The position numbers and the translations under genes were made by a program. This document shows, piece after piece, positions 42,940 through 53,900 of a stretch of 64,000 nt of DNA. The DNA comes from Kappaphycus alvarezii (lineage: Eukaryota > Rhodophyta > Florideophyceae > Gigartinales > Solieriaceae). The stretch covers positions 1 to 64,000 of the forward strand of contig NADL03000609.1 of the NCBI GenBank assembly GCA_002205965.3, written 5' to 3'. The notes under the pieces are model-generated. The model was not told the origin of the DNA, did no database searches, and saw only the letters and a program-made list of their open reading frames with translations. Within the stretch, counting starts at the first letter, position 1. Each line of letters starts with the position of its first letter.

Positions 42940-45900
42940 GGTGAGCCCTATGGAAAAAGTTCAGAGGGACTGGGTAGAAGTTCAGCTTTGGTCCGATGAG
43001 TGAAAGAGAAAGAAGCTCGGATTTTGTACAGGAATATTCTTTCTTATCTCTGATTGCGAGTGCGGAGAGGATTCACCTGTACTGCTTCCTCGTGAGAAAC
43101 TTGAGAGTTGGTGAGATGTCCAAAAAAATAGTCAAACGTGCTTGGAGAAGAGGATTTAGTTGCATTGGTAGAACTGAATTGCAATTGATTAGCCTTGAAG
43201 TAGACTTCAGAATTTATTCTACATACTCTTGTTATATTGTACATACTTCCCAAGGCCGGGTAGGTGAAAACTTCATTCAAAACTTGAAGTGCTTATTTGG
43301 GTAAAGCGACAGAAGACGACCTTAAACTCACATGAACAGTTAATCCAAGATCTTTTACCTATGCTTGAAAATTACACTGTTAATGGTCTTAGTTGAACGC
43401 TTGGACCTGACCCAGGGCGGTCTTTGGTGGTACAAATAAACTTCCAAATTAAGCGATCAGTACGCTTACAAAATCAGTATTACATGAGGATTCGTCACCT
43501 GGGGACTAGGTGCTAGGTAGTCCAAAAGCGGCAGTCATTGCACAGTGTAATGCATTGTCACGTTAAAAATGAGTCATCATCAAACAACATTCGGAGAAAT
43601 ATGCAACATTCTCTGTACGCAGCTCAGCTGCAGAAAAGATGTAACAGAAATTAGGCCGATAGCTGCATTGGTGAAGTTTTAGGAATAAATTTAATTCCAA
43701 AGAGTACCTCCCGAAAGGTAATGGAAACTACGAGGAGGGCTTACTGCGAGACTTCAGAGGGCCGAAAAGTGGGCAGTTTTGAAGGTTAGAATTCGGGATT
43801 TTTAATCTTTCTAAACCTTCTACATCCGTACAGCATAATCCCACTCAGAGGAATTTATGAAATAGAATTGAGTACTGCTGATTCTTATCCATCAGCTACA
43901 GGCTAATTTTTCCATTTAAAGTAAATGAGAAAATTCCAAACACATATTAAAAAAGTATCTCTCTTTAGCCAAAAATCAGTTCGATTGTTTTATTCACATC
44001 TTTGCAGTGACAGGCGTCTATGCACTGAATGGAAAGTTTTGAACAGTGCGATCAAGATTCTAGAATCTAACACTATTCCACTGCGCGGTAAACGGTGACA
44101 ATGCTTGTTTTATAGCGATTCGTAGATACCATATGAGAGGCTTGATAAATCCTCTCAAAACGCTTTCGACTGTCAAAGGGGAAACAGTTTGGTGTTTTAT
44201 TTTACGGAAGGAGTGCAAGTCCTAAAGAGAAGTTTAAACATTTATCATAGATAGATCGTAAACTTATGATAACTGAAGCACGCTATAAATGCAGCTTCTA
44301 AATGTAAGCATGCATGGTACATGAGCCAGGGTTGTGCATGACGAGTCTACCCAATATTTCTTCCAAGCAGCATTGCTATCATAATTTGCAAAGAGGCGGA
44401 AGATGTCACTTCTTACACTTTAAGAATGTTTAATGGTCCCAAATCTTTTTGTGCCCTCAGTCATAAACAGCGTTGATTACTGTATACATCGAAGACTTAA
44501 TTCTCTTACTAGCGGAGCCAGAAACAGCAATTCGATATACATTAGTGTTTTCTGCACGTGAAACCCCCATAACATAGCCATACAGTGGCTATTGAATCCA
44601 ATCTGGCAACCTTCAAGGCAAAAGTTAATTAAACTTTTGCTATAATAAAAAATTCCTCATGAAATACTCCATTTGACTCAGATTTTCACGTAACATTTTC
44701 TGTTTTGTAGAAATTGACTCAATAAATTTTTTGAGAGAGCAGATTTCGCGATTGTTTATTACTGTAGAATTTAACCGACATGAACTTCAGTGGATAAAGA
44801 ACAATGATCCACCGTTTGAATCAGCGATGCCGTTATTCATCGCCTGCTGGAAAATCCATTGTTTGGTTGCAAACATGTCTATGTACATAGTTCGAAAGTT
44901 ATCTACGCTGCCCTCATCTAGAAAGGCTATTTACTATCTTCCCAGAATGACAACATGTTCAAGGGACATCTGTACTGTAGTCCTTTTAGGGCAAAAAAAC
45001 TGTGTGTTTTTCATTGTCATTCGAGTAGATTTTTGATGGACAGCCTTCATTTGTGCAAAAAAAAAGTGCTCCTAAAATAACTGTTCGAGCGCTTGTCATT
45101 TCTGCGTTTTCATAGCTCATGATTACCATCGCTAATGCTACAAATTCAGACGCAGCTAGCTTCATATAAAGAGGTATCTAAACCAAGAGAAGCACTGAAC
45201 TGAAAACTGTGAAGCACGACAGATTTTTTGAGTGCCTCATAACATATAAGGGGGAAGATTTGTGTGTTTTACTCTTGGAAGATATATCCGATCTAGCATA
45301 TGAGGAATGTACTAAATGTAGATGCCAACTTAGACCAAGCAGAAATATATTTGAACCTAAAAAATCAGTCGTTAGCTGTCATCGTAAGCAGCAAATGGAC
45401 ATAATGTTTGACAGAACCGTTTGTACTGTTGAAGTGTCTGCAGGGTCAAGTGTCGGTACTACTGAAATATATACATAGCCAATCAAATTAACTCTCTTCC
45501 TAGATAGATACTCAGTGAAGTAAAGTTTCTTCTTCTAGTCCTTAACAAGCCGGCGCGCCTTGTTCTGTTCTATGGTCTATTTCATGCATGATAATCTGAA
45601 ACGTTTTACCTGTCACAAAATACATCAATGCATTTAATTCGCAACTTTTCCGTATCGACTAACGGAATATAGATCGATGTTATGCTGGTAGTGGCCGTTT
45701 TAAGAATAAATAAACGTATCAAATCCTTCTTGACATATCCTACTCAAATAAGCCAACGATAAAGTAGTTATGGAGGCTGATCGTACACCCTTGGGGTTTT
45801 CAAAAAAGCAGGCAGGCAAAGTAGAGCGATCCACTTTATAGGCGGGAAATGGGCAAGGAAGGGACACAGGAGGCTCTCTTATGAAGCAGTTATTGAATGT

Positions 45901-46440
45901 GACACTATCCCTTATTTCCTTCAGATCTCACTTTATGATATATTTCAAGCACAAGTACCCAAAGCCCTCCCCCCTTTACGGGGAGGAAGACCTCCCTAAA
46001 CCATTCACATACAGCAATCTCAATTTTTCCTTGCTCAGTGATGTTCAGTCAGCACGAGTAGCGTATCACAACTGTTGATGCGCTAGCAGATACTGGTACT
46101 GATGCAAATCGCGGCAAAGGTTTAGTCTAATAGAGGCAATTAGTTGGAAAGTCCTTGCTGCCATTCTCAGTATAGCACGATGGGTGATGTATGAGGCTTG
46201 TCACCATTTCACTTTCGGCGGCAGATTTACGCTTCCCGAACAACAGAAATCATGCTGGTCCTAACGAAACCCAAGTAAAGCTAAGCAGATTTACGGCAAC
46301 TGATTTTTTCGACATCTGAGGCCTTTGGCTGGGCATGAGTGCAAGGGCATAACCACGTTCTGCAAAGGACGTCAACCAATTAAAAATAATTGGAAGACGA
46401 AGGGCAGCGATGGCATGACAAACTACTGAGTGGAATCGAG
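42940..46440. other. intergenic tract between vWA genes 2 and 3
   Basis: No recognised gene. One copy of the short dispersed repeat (GTGTTTTACTCTTGGAAGAT) is at 45248-45300. A near-palindrome, AACAAGCCGGCGCGCCTTGT, lies at 45545-45565. Frames such as 44731-45036 and 45209-45478 are unassigned. Confidence 0.4.
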
Positions 46441-46448
46441 ACAAGGTG

Positions 46449-46456
46449 TATAAAAG
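46449..46456 (+). promoter_or_regulatory. TATA box of vWA gene 3
   Basis: GTATAAAAGGAG, 132 bp upstream of the ATG at 46588, an ordinary distance for a short 5' leader. Confidence 0.6.
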
Positions 46457-46587
46457 GAGTCAACATTCTCTGTGCTGCTCCACTTGACACCACACATTCA
46501 TTCCTCTAACCAGAGCCAGACAGGAAAACTATTCAAATTAGAAGAACCAGCGATCAGCAACAGAGACAGAATTTGAAGCGAGCAAGA

Positions 46588-47325
46588 ATGAGTTTCAGTG
46601 CACTTACGTTTGCTTTGACTATCTTGGTTGTTCTTTTCACAACCTTCTCATGCTCAGTTCAATCAGTTCAGGGCACGTGAGCTTGCCAGAGTTGGTGGCA
46701 ACTCGAGCTTACTCATGAATAGTGCTGCAAACAGAAGAAGGTTCAACAGAGCTGTGCTAAGGTTGAGACGTCGGTTTGCCACATGCCGACCGAACGTTTG
46801 CATTGCCATGGATGGAAGTGGATCGATTAGCTTCCGAGAGTATGAGTTGCAGAAGGAATTTGCAACGCTAGTACTCGCCGCTGTTGGTGGACTGGAAGGT
46901 AGTAAATTCGCTGTGGTGGAATACGGAGGTATCGTCGATCCTATTCTGGGTTTGCAACCAGCAAGTGTAGACGCCCTCTTCGATATTTTGGCCGATGATT
47001 CCCAGCAGGCATCGATTACGTTCGTAGGAGCCGGTATTCAATGGTGTAGGTCTCAATTTGCCCTTATGCCAGCGGCTGTTAACAAGATTGTGATCCTTGG
47101 TGATGGGCGCTCTACATTTGGAGACACGGGCCGGTTTGGAGCAATTTCATTGGCAGAAGATTTCGAGGAAGATGGAGTTGGCAATTCTGTGTGCACCGGA
47201 ATCATTGGTAGGGGAATGCGATTGCTAATAGGGCTTTCTTCCTGGATATTGTACGTGGAGTTAGGGCAAAGGTCTTAGCTGTGCACGCTGGCCTGAGATT
47301 GTCAGCATTATTATCGCTTGGTTGA
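46588..47325 (+). CDS. secreted vWA-domain protein 3 (best preserved; two apparent frameshifts)
   Basis: ATG 46588 gives MSFSALTFALTILVVLFTTF, a clear signal peptide. The frame changes near 46650 to the long frame 46628-47278: AQFNQFRARELARVGG, basic helix (NRAVLRLRRRFATCRPNVC), MIDAS motif IAMDGSGSISFREYE, then AAVGGLEGSKFAVVEYGGIV, ITFVGAGIQWCRSQF, IVILGDGRSTFG, GRFGAISLAEDF and NSVCTGIIGRG. A second shift near 47215 gives a better match to the paralogs (ANRAFFLDIVRG) and a stop at 47325. About 240 residues: essentially signal peptide plus one vWA domain. DxSxS is intact, so metal-dependent ligand binding is plausible. Which of the two starts and ends is used depends on whether the shifts are real. 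Confidence 0.78.
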
Positions 47326-47660
47326 CCAGATCTGCGGCCCAAGTCCGTAATCAACCCATTACTTGAGGAGCTAATGGTATGTTGTAGAATTTGTGTGTTT
47401 GATGGGCCCCTCCCTGAGTTAGGAATTCCTTGGTAATTATTGCTTGGATTTTTCTCTTGCTCTCTGATAGATAATTTAAGCCTGTGTCCCTTGTTGGAAA
47501 ACTTAAACACTTTTTCAGAGGTATTAGAAAGCACAAAGCATTTCTGGGTATCAACGCTTCTCTTACAATCAAGGCTTCAGGTAAAGTTCGAGATATGTGA
47601 GACATTTTTCAGTGACCTCTTGTTCATCGTCTATGACGGAATTCGCTAAGACCCAGAGCT
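47326..47660. other. intergenic, no gene recognised
   Basis: 3' flank of vWA gene 3. Overlapping minus-strand frames here are unassigned. Confidence 0.4.
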
Positions 47661-48110
47661 TGCCCCTTCAGTCCCCAAATCCAACAGGTCCATCGTCAAC
47701 GTTCCGTGTCTACCGAACCCCTCACGCGCGTCACAAATAAGTAACGAGCAGCCCCTATCTTCTCAGGAAGCCGCCCCTGTCACATTCAACCCGAGGTCGC
47801 CTATGGGCATGTGTACACTGGGCGCGAGGGTGAGACTATTACGAGCTCGGAGACGGCGAACAACTTGGCATTTTTGGAACTGAGCCCTGTTCCATCAGCC
47901 TCCACAACAAAAACCACCGGTCAACACCTCATGTCTACCGAACCTCGCACGCTCATCATCTGTCGATGATGGGAAGCCCTTATATTTTTCGGAAGCCGCC
48001 CCCATCTTATTCAACCCCGAAGTCGCCTATGGGCAGGCGTACACTAGTCGCGCGGGCGAGGCTATTACGAACATGGAGGCGACCACCGGTTTGCCTCTGC
48101 AGGGTCTGTA
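47660..48110 (+). repeat. 225-bp tandem duplication, two diverged units, coding-like
   Basis: GTCTACCGAAC occurs at 47708 and 47933, and GGAAGCCGCCCC, GTCGCCTATGGGCA and GAGGCTATTACGA-type blocks recur with the same 225-bp offset. 225 is a multiple of three. One frame of the second unit reads EAAPILFNPEVAYGQAYTSR; the first unit matches it after a one-base shift (TYGREGETITSSE-like). The sequence continues to an acidic end (GDDVNSDVADPLEPDSIEDE) and a stop at 48241. No family recognised; possibly gag of an unlisted element. Confidence 0.6.
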
Positions 48111-48489
48111 TGGAACTGAGCGCCTGTGAATGCCGGTTAGCTGGATAGATTGGTCTGACTCTAATTCTGTGGAAGGCGACGACGTTAATAGCGACGTCGC
48201 AGACCCATTAGAGCCAGATTCGATTGAAGACGAGGAGCAGTAAGTGTTGGACTTACGCGCAGGTTGTGACATTACAAGAACGTACCTTCACATACCAATG
48301 TTATCCAGCATTACAGTCGATCTTATTTTTTAATCATTAAAATACCCACAGTTTTCCTCTCCTGTTTCAGTGATGTCTTGATTTAGTTTGGATAACTTCA
48401 ATAATATTGAAAGTTAGACAATCATTTCTTGGCAAAGTAGAACGCAGCTCTACCTTCATGAGAAATGTGTAAAACATTTTAGTGGGTAA

Positions 48490-49030
48490 CTGGAGAAGAT
48501 GACCCCTTATACATATGTTGTGGTAAATATTTATGGGTTGCACAATGTTGCACAATAGCGTGCAGAGGGGGTTCATAAATTAACCGTACATATAGCGTAT
48601 TTACTTTCATGGGCGAAATTTTGTTAAAATTCGGAAAAGATATGGATAAATACGGAGATTTGACTAAAGAGAACGAGAAGAGAAGAAAAAGACCATTGCT
48701 GTATTTGAAAAAATATGAGGCACGCAGTATTGAGAAAAATCACGATGTAACTTCCGGCAATTGATAGCAATTGCAGTCCCTTGTAGCACCAAAAGGGTGA
48801 GAACGAGGAGTCGATGACGTTCGGAGAGCAGAGTGATACCTTTCCGGCAGGCAATGCATTGAGAAATTTGAACCAGCCCAGCCTCTATATCTAGGCCAAC
48901 TGCGCCATAAATATCGAAAGCCATAGGGTGGAAATCCATATGGAGCTCTTTACACAAAACGCGTAGCGACCTTCTTTAACGGTCTCAGCTTTGGGGAAAA
49001 TGGTGATAGGGCCGTAGACGGCGGGGCGGT
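48490..49030 (-). pseudogene. C-terminus and 3' end of LINE-like element
   Basis: Minus-strand frame 48664-48957 begins near ETVKEGRYA and CKELHMDFHPMAFDIYGAVG, then LVQISQCIACRKGITLLSER, matching the layout of the C-terminal block at 16785-17078 and 58690-58900 (GID.YGA.G). Downstream, 48500-48600 shares a tail with 58590-58680: TTATG.GTTGCACAATGTTGCAC and GCGTGCAGAGGG versus TTTGTCGTACAATGTCGCAC and GCGTGCGGAGGG. This points to a common 3' untranslated region. Confidence 0.55.
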
Positions 49031-49148
49031 GATAGGGGTTCGAATGAGAAAGATGAAGTGAAAATAAACTAATACAACAGTTAAATCTATGCGGGGAGGG
49101 TTGCCAAGTTCTATGAAAACTGTTAAGAGCTTTAATTACCTTTATATT

Positions 49149-49574
49149 TGTGACAATGTCTCTGTTACACCCGCTGTGTAATAGAGACTCTTCGATTTTG
49201 TTATTTCAGTGCTCTATTACACATTGGTGTAACAGAGAAACTGCATCGTCTTGAAAGAATTTAGAAGTTTAATTTTATTTAAATGTTTTCATTTGACGTG
49301 GAGCCGTACATCATCGTTTTATTTACTTGGTTATATTTTATATAGCACAATTCTATAGTCACACCTCTACTTTCTATTAAGTTCTACTGAGTTAACGAAG
49401 AATAGAATTTCTAGAGTAGAGCTACAGTACTATTTATCTAAAGAGGGCTCATCTGGTTTCTTGTGGAAATCAAGGTATACCCTATACACACTTTGTCCCC
49501 AACTTTCTGAAAACCACTATGATCGTCTCTACTGTTCCATTAGCATCGCCCCGACTGCTTCCCTCTCTGCGTCA
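49149..49574 (+). repeat. solo LTR of Gypsy-2 family
   Basis: Starts TGTGACAATGTCTCTG, ends CTCTCTGCGTCA, 426 bp, colinear with the Gypsy-2 LTRs but diverged. No gag or pol lies beside it on either side, so it looks like an LTR-LTR recombination product. The hairpin near its 5' end is kept although the loop has changed. No clear target duplication (ATATT on the left, CTGTC on the right). Confidence 0.85.
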
Positions 49575-50590
49575 CTGTCTCGGTTTTTTTCCCTACAATA
49601 CGGCTACTATAATATTTAAACCAATGTGGAGAAATATGATAACCTGCGATAAATGGGCCATAAATTTAAAGTAAGGGCAAATTTCAAGCTAACTACAAAA
49701 GTATGAAGTAAAAATACGCCCAAACTATTGAAAAGGGCACTTTGGACACTGTTTTCTAGTTGGTAGAAGGGTTGTGGAGAATTTTAAAAACTAAAAGGAG
49801 ATTATTTGCTAGAGTACCTCGATTACTAAGCAATACATTTACATTTTTTCCTCTACATACTTTGCTGTCACTTCATTATATCAGAAATTTACTTTGTCAA
49901 ACGTTTCTCTCGGCAAATGCAACATTCAAACCGCAGTCCGCTCTACAAAGAGCTGGAGTGAGGTCCGTAGTACAGACGTCACCTACAACCCAACGAGCAA
50001 GTTGTGCGAGTTTCCTCATCCGGTAACAACACCGCAAAGACCTACAGCTCGATGTAGGGTGGGTCTCCTAACAGAGATACAAATTTATGCTTGGCGCAGT
50101 TGCATTGGTTGATGTTCAGATCTTCTACCTACTTTTACTTATTGAGTCCTAGTGTCGTCCTATATATACTTTAGTACGTACATACACAGGACTCAATCTG
50201 ATAATCAAATACTCCCTCTTCCCTTCTCCTCTTCATTTATAACAGCTTACACGAAAGTACTATATTCTAAACAAGAAGATTTCATGTGAAAGAAAACGTC
50301 ATATTCTGATTAAGGAACCGAGAATTAAAATGACGACACACGGAGGTTTTCCTCTAATATTTGGCAATCTCAGACACGATGGGCGTCTTAAACCCATCCT
50401 TTTTGGTTGACCCTCAGTTTCTTAGTAATCATCAGCGTCCAAAGTGAATGGCTATGGGATACCGACTGCTTCCTTAGAGCATTTTCGGGTTTCTAAACTC
50501 TAGGGATCCGACCAGAAAACGAAGCACGCCCTTAGACTGACTCTCACGGATACCTCTAGCCTCCAATTATAGCCTCTTTTACAAGGTCTT
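49575..50590. other. no gene recognised; possible Copia LTR in its right part
   Basis: Frames at 49760-50026 and 49894-50112 are unassigned. An inverted repeat (ATTGAGTCCT at 50141, AGGACTCAAT ending near 50196) surrounds a TATATATAC stretch. This lies just downstream of the Copia pol end at 50592 and could belong to its 3' LTR, but no partner LTR was found. Confidence 0.3.
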
Positions 50591-50591
50591 A

Positions 50592-51135
50592 CTATTCTTG
50601 GCCACTGGCCATGTTCTTGAAGAGAGTGCGCAAACCAACGTAGTCATTGATTTCAACTCGCTTTCCTAGGACTCCCTCAAGAATATCTCCAGCAAAATAG
50701 GCGTTGTCGAATCCAAACGCTAGAGCAAAAAAATTTGCAGCATTGACTGAATGTTCATTGCTCTTTAATTTGAACTCTAATAAGTTAAAGGTTGGTGTTG
50801 CCGCTGTCGTCAACAAGTACAAAGACAAATCCAGTGCAAGACTTCTAGTTTTCGGGTTTAGAAAAAGAACAGTCCGTAAAGAGTACCAGTCTCAGAGTTT
50901 GCAGTTGTATGGAGCAACGAGCCCCATCAGTGGTATTTTGGCATCGCTTCACGGCTTTCTTGAGAGAGTGGATGTGGTCCTTCGATGGAACGCTACAACT
51001 AGAAGCAGGGAGCTGAACAGGAGCACAGATATCTAGTATATAGCAGCAACCAATATACTGTAGTTTAGCCCTGAGTCTCGTGAAATCCTCCGCATTCTCT
51101 GGTAGTTTCAAGAAAAGCAGTTTCTCAACTTGCAT
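50592..51135 (-). pseudogene. Copia-B RT C-terminus and RNase H
   Basis: Frame 50845-51135 reads DFTRLRAKLQYIGCCYILDI, then LRLVLFTDCSFSKPEN, matching the Copia segment FxxLxGxLxYxxxxxRPDI ... DASF. Frame 50592-50828 continues NAANFFALAFGFDNAYFAGD and ILEGVLGKRVEINDYVGLRT, matching the AELFAL...FDNA...L...LGR...DSRTLF segment of this Copia type. The catalytic DSRTLF appears here as VGLRTLF, so RNase H is inactive. Confidence 0.75.
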
Positions 51136-51149
51136 GATTTAATCCTTAT

Positions 51150-51906
51150 TTTTCTCATTAATCTAAAATTATCGTTAGATATACATGAGTTTACGGTGAA
51201 ACGAGCTTTCTCGGTCGATATTTAAACTGATCGGATGGATTTTCCCCTCATCAATGAAATTCTGCCTATCATGAATTTTGAAGTCATCAACTTGGAATAT
51301 ATTTTACTACTAAAATTCCATATTTATCCCTTTTGTACCAAAATCATGGACCCGCGCGTGCTGCCTCATTATAAGCTCGGAATTAGGGTAGATAAGGTAA
51401 ATGAGGAAACACTGAAGTCCGCTCTCGGGGGCATTATATGAAAGTTTGAGAACTAACAGGAGCTTTTCTTCGGAAAGACCTCAGTCGGCTGGTGGGCTAG
51501 AATACACGTGAGGCTCCAGCTTGGTTGTAGACTGAGTATACGTCTTGGACATATCAGGTAGATATAAGTCGTTTCTCGGGTGTAAATATGATAACGATAC
51601 GGCTATTATGAGACCAAAACGTCCGATTGTGGGGGGCCTTGTTGCAATTTCAGTTGCACCTTAATCCCTATAATTTTGCGCAGCAATTTTCGATCTCTGA
51701 AATTTCTTTCCGTCCTCATTCTCTTTTAAATCTACACATCTAGAACCATATATCCGAGTCCATGCGGGAACAGAACTGCATCCAGGTATCTTGAATGCAC
51801 TCCGACGAAGCAATCCATCGAGTTCTGATTTCCTTGCATTGCGGTAGTTTTCGTAATGATCTAACCTCACAAAATAACCATTATGGATACCGTTTAATCG
51901 GCACAT
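51150..51906 (-). pseudogene. Copia-B reverse transcriptase
   Basis: Frame 51661-51906 has NARKSELDGLLRRSAFKIPG, RIYGSRCVDLKENEDG and FQRSKIAAQNYRD. In other frames follow TRPPTIGRFGLIIAVS, MSKTYTQSTTKLEPHVY and KLSYNAPESGLQCFL (near 51400-51440), and finally FQVDDFKIHD near 51300. This order matches the RT of Copia elements that carry an IPESGLHWYLTY motif. Confidence 0.75.
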
Positions 51907-52276
51907 ATCGTTGATTCAATCATAAATAAAACAAAAATACGCCGAAGTCACATCCTCGTACTTCGTACCTGAGTCTTTAGCAAGCTTGAAAGAGATTTCA
52001 CAATAGATTTTGCCACTGAGCAGTTCGGACATGTCGACTGTTCAGAGTACCCGTCATTGATATCGGCGTTCTTGCAACCATGGAAACTTGGATACAGTTT
52101 AAATCTCACCAAATTCTAAAGGGTATTAGACGGAAAATCTTCCCCATTCGTCATCTGGATCATATCGGTTTCGCTAATAATCTGAATAAACGGGTACGGT
52201 TCCATCCATTTCCTCGGTTTATATCGATAAATTATACAAGGGAGCCATGGAGAATCCTCTAAATTATCTCTCTATG

Positions 52277-52610
52277 TTACTTCTTTTTAGTTCCTTGATG
52301 TTTCAAGCCAAGAGAAACTCGTCGTCGATATTGTTTTTTATGAACTTCCTCCATAGCCTTGTAAATCGTTCTTGCGCGTTCCAGGAGAGTATCTGTTGGG
52401 GTTCTTACAGAAATATACGAAATCAAATGAGTATAAGCAGCAGTAGAAAGAGAATCCGGCTCAATAATGTCACAGGCACACTTAACTTCAATTTGTAAGC
52501 AATCGTCATCAGATTCATTTCTAGGTAAGCTTCCCCCATTATGATACATGCGGTTCTTAACAGCCTTTGATATTGTTTCACATGACTCACAGTTGATGAC
52601 GACTCAATTA
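52277..52610 (-). pseudogene. Copia-B integrase-RT linker region
   Basis: Frame 52277-52549 with KAVKNRMYHNGGSLPRN just upstream; contains SYISVRTPTDTLLERARTIY and KAMEEVHKKQYRRRVSLGLK. The pattern PT..TLLERA..I.KAMEE......RV..AL follows integrase in some Copia families. The catalytic integrase core was not recognised in 52620-53240, which is badly decayed. Confidence 0.55.
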
Positions 52611-53248
52611 GAGCCTTCAATACAGATACTCCATCTGCCTGTGCGCTATCTATAGATTATTTTGATACAAAGTTAGAACCTAGATCAATGAGTACAAAGT
52701 TCGGCGGTAAGGGATAAATTATGAAGAAAAATTTAAGTTTTTTATTCCACACTATATCAGGTTGCACTTCAGGCAAAAAATGCAGCTTAGAAGTGAGTGG
52801 ATTCATCTTATGGATGAAGAACAAGTATAGAACAAATATGAATTACAGCAACAGCCATTATATGGTCAGAAATAATTTCCTCTATACCGACATTAATCGT
52901 GAAACGCTTTGGTCAAGATGAATTCATTACACAGGTTTCACATGATCTTAATATCTCCTTAATAAAAATTCTAACTTCACTAGTCATCTAATTTGGCCTG
53001 ACTCCACAGACATTCATAAAAGCAGTAACAGATGGATGGCCGAAACCCCCGTGTATCTTCCTCATTTCTTGCTTTTTTAAAAGGAATATGATATATCACC
53101 TGTCCTCTATCGAAGAATCTGGAAGTTGCTTTCCAAAATTTGTGGTTGACTTGGGTGCTTATATCGAACCGCTTGATCGTGGATACTGATGTCCAAATTC
53201 ATTGTCTAAAATGTCGTTTACACTTAACAGACTAGACATATTGTCGGA

Positions 53249-53506
53249 CTAAATCTGAAACTTAACATCAATAACTACGATCAAATCCCAGAATGGGACC
53301 GGAATAGTAACAGCTCCAATGGAGATCTGATTACCTCCCAAGCCTCTTAGAGTTCGCATGTCCTCTCGTTTAATACGATAAGGGACATCAAATTCTTCAC
53401 AGTAGGCCTTGTACCGTGAAAAAGACACAACTGAGGGCAGGTTGGCATACGTGTCGATATGAATATCTTTGAGCTCCGCTGTCTCATCTTTGTTGTTTAA
53501 ACTCAT
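53249..53506 (-). pseudogene. Copia-B protease-like region
   Basis: Reads DIHIDTYANLPSVVSFSRYK, then LRGLGGNQISIGAVTIPVPF and LIVVIDVKFQI. This resembles the retropepsin of the same Copia type, where D-T-C-A-N-x-P-S marks the active-site loop and G.GG...IGTV.IP the flap side. Confidence 0.6.
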
Positions 53507-53689
53507 GAGAGCCAGTGCAATGTTGAGATCGGTACTTTAATTCCTTCCGTGGACGAAGGAATTATTCCCTAAGTTTATCTTATCCAACTTGTGCGATCAA
53601 ACAGAATCTTCAGATATGTATGCAACGTCTTGATTTTCTGCATCGCCTTCTTCTTTGTTCTGGTCAGGTAATACGGATTCTTAGTTTCT

Positions 53690-53900
53690 ATCTTCTTCGT
53701 CGAATTTTTGATCGTCTGCCATTTCATCAATAGTAATAGCTAAGCCATCCACAGATATCATGGCCTCTGGTGAATGCTTCTTCAATCTTGCTATTGCTTC
53801 TGTTACCCGCTCTCGAGAATGAATTGTGTGGTGTTTATGGTTCTTTTCTCGAACATAGCACCCTTGATAACCGGCTAAGAATATCGATAAAATCTTCTGA
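53690..53900 (-). pseudogene. Copia-B gag C-terminus (zinc-knuckle remnant)
   Basis: Reads AGYQGCYVREKNHKHHTIHS, then VTEAIARLKKHSPEAMIS and an acidic stretch before the protease region. It looks like the nucleocapsid end of gag with a damaged Cys/His motif. Confidence 0.4.

Larger units (their letters stand above)
50592..53900 (-). mobile_element. decayed Copia-type element (Copia-B)
   Basis: On the minus strand, pieces of gag end, protease, integrase C-terminal linker, RT and RNase H follow in the Copia order (PR-IN-RT-RH) over about 3.3 kb, all broken by stops. LTRs were not identified. Its motifs differ from the Copia pieces at 15128 and 60434, so it is a separate family. Confidence 0.75.

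Noticed and set aside
45545-45565. Near-palindrome AACAAGCCGGCGCGCCTTGT
   Set aside because: Single occurrence, imperfect at the centre, no neighbouring feature to link it to.
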